Shown one piece after another: positions 1 through 8,296 of a stretch of DNA of 12,085 nt. Source of the DNA: Grammothele lineata (Eukaryota; Basidiomycota; Agaricomycetes; Polyporales; Polyporaceae); the NCBI GenBank assembly GCA_002150815.3, contig NDFF03000307.1:1-12085 (forward strand), given 5' to 3'. The notes beneath the pieces were generated by a model that saw nothing but the letters and a program-made list of their open reading frames with translations, ran no database searches and was not told the origin of the DNA. The translations under genes and the position numbers were made by a program. Positions within the stretch are counted from its first letter, which is position 1, and every line of letters starts with the position of its first letter.

Positions 1-641
1 GAGAGAGAAGAGGTTGGAAATTGAGGGCATAGGCATGGGGTGGGGGTAGTCAAGATCTAAGGTTTGCAAGTTAGGGAAGGGAGAGGACTGGATGAGGGGA
101 TTTTGTGTTGCATTGATGAGCCTGAAGGTTTTAAGCTGAGAGAGAGGCTGGGTGAAGAGGTTGGCACAGCCAGCCAGAGAAGGGATAGCAAGATGGGTAA
201 GGCGTTGAGCATGGGGCACCAAAAGGGCAATGAGAGCAGGGGGGAGATCTTGTTCATGATAATCTATGAAGGAAACCTCCAGGGGCAAGCCCTGAGAGAG
301 GGCTAGAAGCTCAGAAAACTTCTGAGGAGAAGGGTAGGGGTGGTGGAGGTCCAAGATGTTCCAAAGGCAACCTGAGAGATCACTGGCAATGGCCCACCAA
401 TATTTGCAGCACTGAGCAGCAGGAATCCAACCCAGAGGGTTCCTAGACCAATCCTCCCTCTTCTCCTCCTCAGCCTCCAGAATGTATTGCCACTTGAGAA
501 GGAGAAGCACCATAATGATGATTTCAGGGGGGAGAAGCAGGGAAGGGGTAGGGTTGGGGACAGTGGCCAAATTCTGGAGGAATGGGGGCTTAAAAGACAA
601 GATTAGACATACAGAGGTATAGAACTCACCATTGGAGGCAT
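1..641 (-). CDS. F-box domain protein, 5' part (C-terminus beyond the window)
   Basis: F-box proteins are adaptors that bring substrates to SCF ubiquitin ligases through Skp1; basidiomycetes carry many. Read on the minus strand, positions 588 to 1 are open for 196 codons and run off the edge. A motif LLLPPEIIIMVLLLLKW (about residues 21-37) is followed by GWIPAAQCCKYWWAIASDL and CLWNIL. This is the usual F-box order of LPPEI, then GWI-x-C-x-W, then LW-x-I. Leucine-rich stretches (LTHLAIPSL, LKTFRLINA, LQTLDLDYP) follow and suggest irregular leucine-rich repeats. I place a tiny first exon at 641-630 (MPPM) and a 41-nt intron at 629-589 with GTGAGT and TTTTAAG ends; this start is uncertain. The next usable ATG is inside the F-box. 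A TATATAAG-like site at 748-755 could serve either strand. The substrate is unknown. Confidence 0.75.
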
Positions 642-1120
642 TCTTAGTATGTTTGAGGGGGTTGAGAGGCAGGGGAGCAGAGATCTTGAGGGGGAGCAGG
701 AGGAGTGAGTACTGGCCAACAGACAATTCAGATGGGGCTATTTCATCTATATAAGACCTTTAAAAGGAGTTCTGTGACATTGGTTAGCAATGCAGGAGAG
801 AGAGAGGGGGGTGGGGCACACATACTGCAAGAGCCTGGTGGTGGTTCAGGATCAAGAATGATAAGGAGACAAGTGCCTTTGAAAGTCCTACTCCAAGCCA
901 CAGAACTGCCTTAACCATTCTCTTTTTACATACAGAATTTGCTCTAAACTTGTTCAAGGGGCCAACAATCATTGTATTGCTGCTACACTACTACATGTGT
1001 ACATACAACTACAAAATCCGTTAAACAGAGGCATTCGCATAGGCGGCAATATTAAGCGCCCATGCAGAGCGCTCTCAATAAGCACAATATGCGCACGCAA
1101 AGTGTGAACCGCCTACCTGT
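642..1120. other. Intergenic, upstream of the F-box gene
   Basis: I see no convincing gene here. Short open frames exist on both strands but have no recognisable motifs or exon structure. A TATATAAG sequence at 748-755 reads CTTATATA on the minus strand, about 107 nt before the F-box start, and may be its core promoter. This is inference from position only. The base composition changes sharply near 1110-1130 where the GC-rich repeat block begins. Confidence 0.5.
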
Positions 1121-1130
1121 TAATGATGAG

Positions 1131-1482
1131 GCCAGCTGCGTCGGCGAGAGGAGGAGGTGGCGGGGGTGTGTGTCGGGGGCGTTCGCGCGTTCGCGGCCGC
1201 GTTCGGCGCGAGTGGGAGTTGTTGGGTGGCGGGCTAGGCGGGAGGGCGGCGGCAGCGAGAGGGCGGGCGTCGACGACGAACGGCCGGCCCGTTTTCGACG
1301 GGGCCGGCTGCATCGGGGAGGGGAGGAGGAGGCGGGGGTGCGTGTGGGGGGCGTTCGCGGGTTCGCGGCCGCGTTCGGCGCGGGTTCGGTTTGCTGGGCA
1401 GCGGGCTGGGCGGGAGCGGCGGGGTTCGGTGGGCGTCGACGACGAACACTTGGCCGGTATGCGAGGGGGCTGGTTGCGTCGG
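1131..1482 (-). repeat. Left array: two full and one partial ~170-bp units
   Basis: Unit starts at 1131, 1303 and 1469 give periods of 172 and 166 nt. Each unit has GCCRGCTG, a G-rich stretch, GCGTTCGCGNGTTCGCGGCCGCGTTCGGCGCG, and then GGGCGTCGACGACGAA. Strand is given as minus so that it matches the pyrimidine-rich orientation of the right array. Units differ by point changes and small indels, so they are diverged, not freshly amplified. Confidence 0.85.
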
Positions 1483-1670
1483 TGAGAGGAGAAGGGGGGG
1501 GGGCGTACCTGATCCAGGTGCCATCTTGGCGGCGACCTCGGGTCTGAGGGCGACAGGGAGGGAGAGGAGGGACGAGGCGTGGAGGTGGGCGGCGGGAGGC
1601 GGGTGGCGGGCGGCGGGAGGCGGGGAGTTGGGACACGAGGGCGGGAGGTGCGGGCAGGGTAGCGCCGAAG

Positions 1671-1725
1671 GGAGCCCGGATTTGGGCGATTACGAACCAT
1701 TCGTAATCGTCCAAATCCGGACTCC
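1671..1725. repeat. 55-nt near-perfect palindrome
   Basis: The arms 1676-1696 and 1700-1720 (CCGGATTTGGGCGATTACGAA and its partner) pair over 21 positions with one G-T wobble around a 3-nt loop CCA. After one C-A mismatch, GGAG (1671-1674) pairs with CTCC (1722-1725). It is AT-richer than its surroundings, so it looks inserted. It could be the joined ends of a small inverted-repeat element or a hairpin; no target-site duplication is evident. Confidence 0.85.
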
Positions 1726-1904
1726 TCGCAAGCGCCGCAATGAGGCACGTGCGTGCTGTCCGAGCGCCTGTTCGCTATGGGAGCGCGGCGCCTCTCCACT
1801 TTGCTCCCCACGCTCTCGCTCCTCTCCCGCCCTCGCCCTCTGCTCTCCATCCTCTGCCCCCGCCGCCACGACGACCGCCGTGCCCTCTCCTCCCTCCCCT
1901 CCCT

Positions 1905-1975
1905 CCTTTGTGGCCGGCACCGTCTCAAACGGTCCGGCCGTGACTCCTCCGCGTCGCCGCAGCCGTCGCTTCACG
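1905..1975 (+). repeat. Degenerate unit fragment of the right array
   Basis: GGCCGGCACCGTCTCAAACG followed by GTCCGGCCGT aligns by eye with GCCGGCCCTGTCACAAACGG and GCCGGCCGT in the unit at 2428. It also follows a similar run of CCTCC repeats. It suggests that the right-hand array once extended further in, or that the unit spread by duplication. Confidence 0.55.
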
Positions 1976-2183
1976 CCCAGCCCCGCCCCTCTGCGCCTAG
2001 CTCCCCCACCCGTACGCCTGTCCCCGACACGAGCACGGCGAGGTCAGCGACGGCGTCTCCCCGACGTTGCGTCCGACATGCGCCGGCCGCGCTCCGTCAA
2101 CCCGCCCCATGAGCCCACCGCGGCCTCTCGCCAAGCGCCGGCCCTCCTCACGAGGTCCCTGCGGCCAATGCGGCATTCGCTGC

Positions 2184-2213
2184 AGGTACGCCCTTCTTAG
2201 GTACGCCCTTCTT
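2184..2213 (+). repeat. 15-bp perfect tandem duplication
   Basis: AGGTACGCCCTTCTT occurs at 2184-2198 and again immediately at 2199-2213. The first copy is preceded by CTGC, giving CTGCAG|GTACGC, which resembles a 5' splice site. Related AGGTAYGCC motifs occur at 2715-2723 on the plus strand and 1502-1510 on the minus strand, each near the end of an array. Confidence 0.9.
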
Positions 2214-2255
2214 TTCTTGCCCTCCTCCTCTCTTCCGCCCCCTCGTCCTCTCCCC

Positions 2256-2690
2256 GACGCAGCCGGCCCCGTCGAAAACGGGCCGGCCGTTCGTCATCGA
2301 CGCCCGCCCGACCGCCGCCACCGCCCGACCGCCTAGCCCGCCACCCAACAACTCCCACTCGCGCCGAACGCGGCCGCGAACGCGCGAACGCGCACAAGCT
2401 CTACCCCCGCCTCCTCCTCCCCTCCCCGACGCAGCCGGCCCTGTCACAAACGGGCCGGCCGTTCGTCATCGACGCCCGCCCGACCGCCGCCACCGCCCTC
2501 CCGCCCAGCCCGCCGCCCACCAACGCCAACCCGCGCCGAACGACGCCACGAAAACGAGAACGCCCCCGACATACACCCCCGCCTCCTCCTCCCCTCCCCG
2601 ACGCAGCCGGCCCCGTCACAAATGGGCCGGCCGTTCGTCGTCGGCGACCGCCGTCGTTCCCACCGAGTCCGTTGCCCACCAACTCTAACC
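2256..2690 (+). repeat. Right array: two full and one partial 172-bp units
   Basis: GACGCAGCCGG occurs at 2256, 2428 and 2600, exactly 172 nt apart each time. Each is followed by a CGGGCCGGCCGTTCGTC-like core (TGGGCCGGCC in the third). The third unit breaks up after about 2650. The orientation is opposite to the left array, so the two arrays diverge from a centre near 1850-1900. Confidence 0.88.
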
Positions 2691-2725
2691 CGCACCACAG
2701 CTGGTGTTCTCTGCAGGTATGCCCG

Positions 2726-3089
2726 TCATCACTCCCCTCTCCTCTCTCTCCCCTTGTGAATGCCACCTGCCCTGTCTGAAATAATCCTATGGCTCCTCAA
2801 TGTGCACAGTTGCTGCCTACATCCCTTTTCCTGCCCTATCGACCACTAGGGCTTTGTTATTGTTAATTTTTTCTAGTATTTGTTCAGTAGTGTTGTAGTA
2901 GATACATAAGTTACACTGTGAATGAATAATTTTCCTCACCATTGTGCAACTCATTGAGTGAGTAGTTTATACTGTATCTAAAATGTTTTGAAAGACATCA
3001 TGAGACTTGCACTCTATCTGTGGCAGTGCCTAACTCCTTCCTCTCTACCACCATCTCCCTCTGGTGCTGCTCTTCTCTCAGTAGTCTCA
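2726..3089. other. Upstream region of the oxygenase gene
   Basis: No coding exon is supported here. Composition returns to AT-rich. A pyrimidine-rich tract ending TCTCTCAG at 3075-3082 just before the proposed start looks like a 3' splice site, so part of the stretch may be a 5'-leader intron whose donor I cannot fix. GTATGC at 2717 is one candidate donor. Confidence 0.4.
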
Positions 3090-6000
3090 ATGTTGACAGT
3101 TAAGGCAGAAGAGGCCCATCTTCTGGCTCAAGTTCTTAGTGCTATACCTCCTGCACTTCTTTCTGGCTTAGAAGACTTCAAGCAGAGGGTTCTGGAAGAA
3201 TGTGCTGAACACCCTAATCATACTGCAGATTCAGTAAGTATGACTCACTTCCATGAACACCTCTGTAACATTAACACTTCTATAGAATATGGAGGTCTCA
3301 GTGCCCCATAGCAGTGCCCAGCAGTCTGCTGGCAGTGGTGAATTAGAGCACTTTTCAATCTCTTCTCCAGAGGCTCCCCCTTCTCCACAAGAACTCTCTG
3401 AGGGCCCAGCTGCTGATGTGAGCTTTCATTACATATTGCACATTGATTTCTAATAGGTTACTGCTTTCTGCTGGTTCTTAATTATAGGAGCTCCTATCTT
3501 CTCCTCAGAGGGACACTTCTAACTCTGAGGTTGAGCCATATAACCTCAGAAAGAAATTTTTGCCTCCAACCAGGCTTAAACAAGTTCATCAGCCCTTGCA
3601 TACATCCAGCTCTGCAAAAAGCCAAAAGCGTCTAACAGATGGCAGAGGCTCTCAACCCCTCAAGAAGTTAAAGCAGGTGTGTACCTATACTTTTCATACC
3701 TTAAGTAAAAACTTATGGTGTACTAGACCACTCCTTCTATAAAGAAAGTGAAAACCTCTTCCCTGTCCAAGGCTTCTCAAAGCCATAGTACTTAGGTAAG
3801 TCAGCATATAGTATATTTGACTTTTATGCTTATCCCTTCTTGCTTTATGTGTTTAGAATATCACTTGGACCATAGGGAGTGGTGTTAACCCCACTCTTCA
3901 TCAAAAGGAGAAAGAGTTCATTCTGCAAATCAGCCAGGGTCCATTCTGCAACCCAGACCATCCTCAGTGTCAGATTTGGGTTGCTGGGCTTAAATCCCTT
4001 ATAGATACCACTCCTTGGATGGATATGCAAGAAACCTTTAACAGCTCCTCTCTTCTCTCTCTCACCCACCGCTGCATCATGATCAATGAGATGAAGGTTG
4101 GCTTTAACTTTGTGCACCTTGTCAATTTGATACTATTAAGCCTCAAAGTAGATCAGTAGGTGATATATTAGGCCTTTGATATTCACTACTAATTGTTATT
4201 AGACTTCTCATGGAGAACAACATACATCTCACTCAGCTGTATGAGGTACAAATTTAACCCAAGACTTCTCACTTAAGTTGGAGGGTTTTTTGTGATTGGG
4301 TAGCCTATGGACGTAAAATTAGCATGCTTGCCAATGGTGGTGAGTAGTCTGCTTGACATTTTTTCTCTTTCTTATTGCTAATATCTTAATAGGTTCTATA
4401 TACATCCTGGCCCTCATATCTGCAGTCAATGCCTGTTCTAAAGTGTGGAATATGAACTGGGATCAAGCATGTGCTATTGCTTATAATATAGCTAATCCTC
4501 TGCTATGTAAGTACCCTCAGTTCTTTTTGCATATTTTTATTACTCATTTACATTGTGAAGCATCTAAGATAGGAGATATAATAGCCCAACAACTTCTCCC
4601 TCTCTTAGGCTATATAGCTAAGACAATCCCCTTTTCCCTCCCATGCATTCTATCAGACATCAAAAGACAGGAGCTGGGTTTGTCTAAGAGCATTCACTGC
4701 TCTGACCTCAAAAATATGGGTTTATACCTCAAGCAAATGAAGACAGGGTGTGTGTTTCTATTCTTTCAAGTTGTTTAATATTAATTTTAGATAGGGACTT
4801 TGACCTATGGCCTCATGGCCCTATTTGGAAGCAACACTTTGATCCCTCTCTCCTTTTACTGCCAGCACCCAGCTTAGTAGACTTTTCATTCAAGATGATT
4901 AGTCCTGCTTCTTTTCAGTCATCTTTCAGCACCTCTACTCCAATTCAGCCTCCATTTTCTATTGCTCCTGCCTCTCAATTCACCACCTCTACTGCTGGTA
5001 TAGCTACATCTATGGAGGTCATCACAGTTCCATTTGACTCAGAGGCTCTGGACCATCAAGCTAATCCTACTGATGCCAATCAAACTGAAGATTGGACTAC
5101 TCAGCAAATCAAATTAGCTCAAGAAGCAATAGGTCCAACTACTCTTACTCAGCTGAAGTTCAAGGTATATTTTATTACCTATTTACTAGCTGAAGTTTAT
5201 ACTTACATGAGGACAGCTGACTCAGATGTTTAATGAGAAGGGAGTGAGAGAAAAGGAGGATTATACTCTCATTAGGCACACACTCTTTGCAAAGTGAGAA
5301 TTGCTCCTATATTCACTGTTCTGTGAGCTAAATTAATTTAATAGGAGGGACATTCTCCTGCTAGACAAGAATGAGAAACCCTTTGTGTTTCTTTCTAGTA
5401 ACATGCCTGCTCACCTCAGAGCCAACTTGGAGTATATCATCAATACTTCCTTTTCTTCTGAGCTCAAGCAGGTAGATGCACAAGACAAACCTGACTTTGA
5501 CTTTCAATCTCTGCATTTTGGATGCTATGCCAGATACTGCCTTCAAGTAAGCCACTTCAACACTTATATATGAATCCACTGAACATATATAATCAGGGGG
5601 ATGGTGCTCCTATAGATATTCACCCATATTTTCTTCGCAACAAGGGAGCATCTGTAGTCAATCTCACCCAGCGTTCTCCTTATATTACTGGAGAGCAACA
5701 TAAGTATTCTGAGGAGTATACCACATTCTGCAATGTCATGGAGGAAGTCTTTATGTGGATTGCAGAGAAGGTCAGATTGTCCTTTCTATTTTAGAGTTTT
5801 ATTGATTTCAACTTTTTATAGATCAAGGCCTGTCTTCCAGACATCTATGATGAGCTAGAAATTGTAGCAGAGTCACTTCCTGGTGGTCAACATCTCCCTC
5901 AGCATCCTTTTTCAGGCCTTGTTGTCAACATCAATGCCTGCTCTAAGGGTCACAGGGATCAGAATGATCACATAGCTTGCTTAGTGCTAGCTATAGGTGA

Positions 6001-6214
6001 TTTTCAAGGGGGAGAACTCTGTCTTTATGAGCCTGGTTTAGTTCTTCCTTTGCAAAATGGTGATATAGTCATCTTTTTATCTTCTGACATCACCCACTTC
6101 AATATCCCTTATTCTGGTTGTCGTGCTTCTGTAGTTTTACATACTGACAAGGCAGGCAAGCAGTGGATGGAGAATGCTGGCCAGTGGAAGGGCAATGCTT
6201 ATGCTCCTAATTAG
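3090..6214 (+). CDS. 2-oxoglutarate/Fe(II)-dependent oxygenase, ~15 exons
   Basis: Such enzymes use Fe(II), O2 and 2-oxoglutarate to oxidise a substrate. Exons: 3090-3233, 3286-3417, 3488-3676, (3727-3795), 3857-4096, 4141-4159, 4203-4245, 4278-4339, 4393-4506, 4561-4749, 4791-5164, 5217-5293, 5345-5546, 5597-5770, 5822-6214. Without the bracketed exon the frame is consistent and gives 783 residues. Residues 1-155 are Ser/Pro-rich and end in a basic, NLS-like stretch (KSQKR, PLKKLKQ). A middle helical region contains WRVFCDWVAYGRKISMLANG. The last exon holds the double-stranded beta-helix core: HRD (H697, D699; codons at 5951 and 5957), GDFQGGELCLYEPG, GDIVIF, H745 in ITHFN (6095) and R754 in GCRASVV (6122). 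This complete iron and 2OG set suggests activity. Basidiomycetes have expanded oxygenases of this kind, including TET/JBP-type DNA oxidases; membership of that group and the substrate are unproven. The start at 3090 is the first ATG after the pyrimidine tract. Confidence 0.82.
3727..3795 (+). other. 69-nt exon candidate ending in an in-frame TAG
   Basis: Good splice signals flank this piece: TACTAG before it and GTAAGTC after it. It is 23 codons long and in frame with exons on both sides, but its last codon is TAG (3793-3795) directly before GTAAGT. The usual exon end is CAG|GTAAGT, so a CAG-to-TAG change is the simplest history. Inclusion would stop the oxygenase at 177 residues. Skipping it (one 180-nt intron, 3677-3856) restores the full frame. 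A GTACTT donor at 3788 with a CATAG acceptor in the next exon would also avoid the stop. Confidence 0.65.
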
Positions 6215-6362
6215 ATATATTGCTATATACATCTCAATACTGTACACATGCTTTAAGAGATCATATACTTGCACTTGAATGCATCAATATCTCACTTTGG
6301 CAACAAGAAACATTCACCATTAAAAGGATATATTGTAGAGAACATGATTGATAGAAAAAATC
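6215..6362. other. Convergent intergenic gap
   Basis: This 148-bp gap separates the stop of the oxygenase gene from the stop of the minus-strand gene. It is AT-rich, as expected for two facing 3' ends. No hairpin or gene is apparent. Confidence 0.6.
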
Positions 6363-7776
6363 CTAAGAAATCATATGCACATCTCCACCTTGTGCTCCAC
6401 TGTCTTCTGCCAAACACAACTTCTTCATAGCACCCTCAGCATCTATACCAATATCACCTCCCTCCTCTCCATAACCCACTTTGCGCTTCATCTTTTTGAG
6501 AGGAGAGACAGGCTTCTTGGCTAGAGTCTTGATAGCAGCTGTATTGTAATCCTAGCCATAAAATTTGACTTGAGTTTAGATCTTTCAAATTATAAACCAG
6601 AAGTTACCTTTTCCACAATTCTATCAAGCACACAAATAGAGCGAAGCTTAGGCAAGAAAACATATTCTCCTTTCTTCACCTTGATGGCCATGAAAGAAAC
6701 TTGCAGCTCTACTAGATTGGTGGGGTTGATGTTGTTGGAATTGATGCTGTGGAAGCTCTCCCTATCACACCTTATAAGTAGTAAAACTCAATAAAAAATA
6801 AAATATACTCACTTGTGGTCCTCTACACGCCTTTCCCAATATTCCACCACATTATCAGTGGTATGCACCTCCAGCCGTAACAAAGGGGAGAGGACATTGA
6901 AGGGATCCACGTGCTTGGAAATATCCACTACTTGATCAAGGCCTCTTTCATTCTCCCGAGTGAGATAACGATTACCAAAAGTCAAAGCTAGATCTGCCCC
7001 ATCATAGCTAGGACTCCACTCTCTCAAGTGACCACTAAGAGTAGAGATTTTAGCTTGAAAGGCTTGATATATAGCCATAGCCCCCTGTACTGCAGTTTCA
7101 AACCCCTCTACTCCAAGTCCAGTAATGGTAGCTTCTTGCTTGAGGCTTATAAGGAAGTTTCGGTTGCGGGGGATGCTGAAACTAAACTATAGCTGTGATT
7201 TAAACTAATAGATGTTGCACTCACTCATTCTTGCGCAGTGGAGGAAGCTTGGACTCTACCAAATATCCTTGCACTCTCAACACTATTTCCTCCATAGCTC
7301 CATCTCCAAGAATGTTATTATAAACCAAGTTGAGCTTAGAGGCATTGGAGTTGGTAGTAATGGTAGCAATAGAGGTCAACTTGGGGATCTAAAATGATTG
7401 GTTAGCAAAGTAGGGTGGCATATAAAATTAAAGCTTACTTCATTGACACTAGCTAGCTGCTGCATCCAAACCTCCTCCTTTTGATATCCTACTAATAATG
7501 TTTGCAGGATGGGAGCTGATGTGTATTAGAACAAGTATTAAATATATCTACTACTTAGCTTACCATACTTCTCTCTGCTGGAGTAAAGTTGAGAGTGGTA
7601 AATCATTGTAAGGAAGAGTAGCCTGAGAGGGAATAATAGATTGAGGGATAAAGTAGATGAGGGAAAAGGAGAGAGAGGGGTTGATGTTAGGATTATAATA
7701 TGATGACTGGAGAGGTGGAGGCCAAAAAAAAGGAGGAGAGGGGAGAGGCTCTGAAGTCTAAAGCTTTTAGCTCCAT
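6363..7776 (-). pseudogene. Fungal protein of unknown function, apparently frameshifted
   Basis: Minus-strand exons 7388-7225, 7175-6813, 6770-6608 and 6551-6363, preceded by 7515-7439, join in one frame with GT-AG introns of 42-56 nt. The product contains ASKLNLVYNNILGDGAMEEI, LPPLRKNDIPRNRNFLISLK, YDGADLALTFG, VHTTDNVVEYWERR, LVELQVSFMAI and LRSICVLDRIVEK. It ends in a basic patch (KKMKRK) and an acidic tail. From memory this matches a family common in Agaricomycetes, without a known activity. The 5' exon is the problem. The ATG at 7776 opens MELKALDFRASPLSSFF, but reaching the downstream frame requires crossing an 8-T run (7731-7724 on this strand) or an 85-nt intron (7707-7623). One further one-base shift is then needed near 7585, between LPYNDLPLSTL and REKY. 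Full length would be about 360 residues. Alternatively a shorter protein starts at the ATG in frame with REKY. An assembly indel is possible. Confidence 0.65.
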
Positions 7777-8296
7777 GTCTGTAGATAGGAACAACAGAGT
7801 ACGTCATCATCATTTCAAATATCCTCAGCATTCTAGGCCTTCTATTTCAAATTTAGAATAGAAGACACTTTCGCCAATCTTCTGTGCATGTTTATCAAAA
7901 GCTTCTTTCTCCTCTCTACACACTCTGTCTCTATAACATAGAACACACATTTACATGATGCTAGTAGATTTTTATAGGTCAGAGTATAGTAGGTTGTGTC
8001 AAACAGGAGGGAGCAGAGGATGAGATTGTGAGGTGCTTGCTATTTGATATTTCTCGCTTATATCTCCAGGCCCAGCCATGAGGCTGATTGGCGATTGAAA
8101 AAGTGTTGGGGGCTTGAAGATTTGGGGCTGAGGAACTCGTACGATTCTTTGGGGGTTGATAGGCTGCTTATAAAGGCCTCCCCTTCCAAATTTCCCCCAC
8201 CTACTCTTTTTCTGCTTCCATCATCTGCTTTCCCTACAACACACTCTCAGCTACTCACTTTGTTTCTCCCCCTCTCCTCTCAAGTTACCACTCAAT
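7777..8296. promoter_or_regulatory. Shared divergent promoter region
   Basis: These 520 bp separate the starts of two divergent genes. No exon is supported. The rightward gene has a TATA box (see the separate entry) followed by a long pyrimidine-rich leader, typical of fungal promoters. A TACGTCA sequence at 7800-7806 resembles an ATF/CREB-type half site on the minus strand, 24 nt before the leftward ATG; it may be chance. Confidence 0.55.
8169..8174 (+). promoter_or_regulatory. TATA box of the 25-exon gene
   Basis: TATAAA, within CTTATAAAGG, lies 123 nt upstream of the ATG at 8297. It is followed by a C/T-rich stretch (about 8180-8290) suitable for transcription start sites. Position and context support it; the start site itself cannot be read from sequence. 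Confidence 0.6.

Larger units (their letters stand above)
1120..2725. repeat. GC-rich, CpG-dense block of inverted ~172-bp arrays
   Basis: This stretch is far richer in G and C than everything around it. The left part is G-rich on the plus strand and the right part C-rich, because they hold the same repeat in opposite orientation. Copies at 1131, 1303 and 1469 (plus-strand landmark GCYRGYTGCRTCGG) match copies at 2256, 2428 and 2600 (landmark GACGCAGCCGG). A 62-nt segment at 1179-1240 is the exact reverse complement of 2330-2391. Long open frames occur in several frames on both strands, as expected when stop codons are rare in GC-rich DNA, so I do not call genes. It lies between divergent genes (F-box leftward, oxygenase rightward). 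It may be a satellite, a degenerate element end or a CpG-island-like regulatory region; the sequence does not decide. Confidence 0.85.

Noticed and set aside
705..972. Short open frames on both strands left of the GC block
   Set aside because: They are short, lack motifs, overlap each other and show no splice pattern.
1120..2725. A centromeric satellite, because of the ~172-bp period
   Set aside because: There are only about six or seven copies, they are GC-rich, and they lie between genes. Period alone is not evidence.
1052..2766. Long open frames (up to about 270 codons) on both strands of the GC-rich block
   Set aside because: They overlap in several frames, consist of Arg/Pro/Gly/Ala-rich repeats that follow the 172-bp units, and have no domain motif or exon pattern. 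Rare stop codons in GC-rich DNA explain them.
3845..4117. A 90-codon minus-strand open frame
   Set aside because: It is the complement of oxygenase exon 3857-4096, which joins its neighbours in frame and carries the coherent protein.
4353..4778. A hydrophobic protein starting MTFFLFLIANILIG, possibly membrane-bound
   Set aside because: Its first residues translate intron 4340-4392 and it also runs through the intron 4507-4560. The real coding parts are exons 9 and 10 of the oxygenase gene.
7538..7831. A 97-codon minus-strand protein starting MLRIFEMMM
   Set aside because: It is open in one frame across the damaged first exon but lacks the family motifs, which appear in the other two frames; it also reads into an intron at its end.
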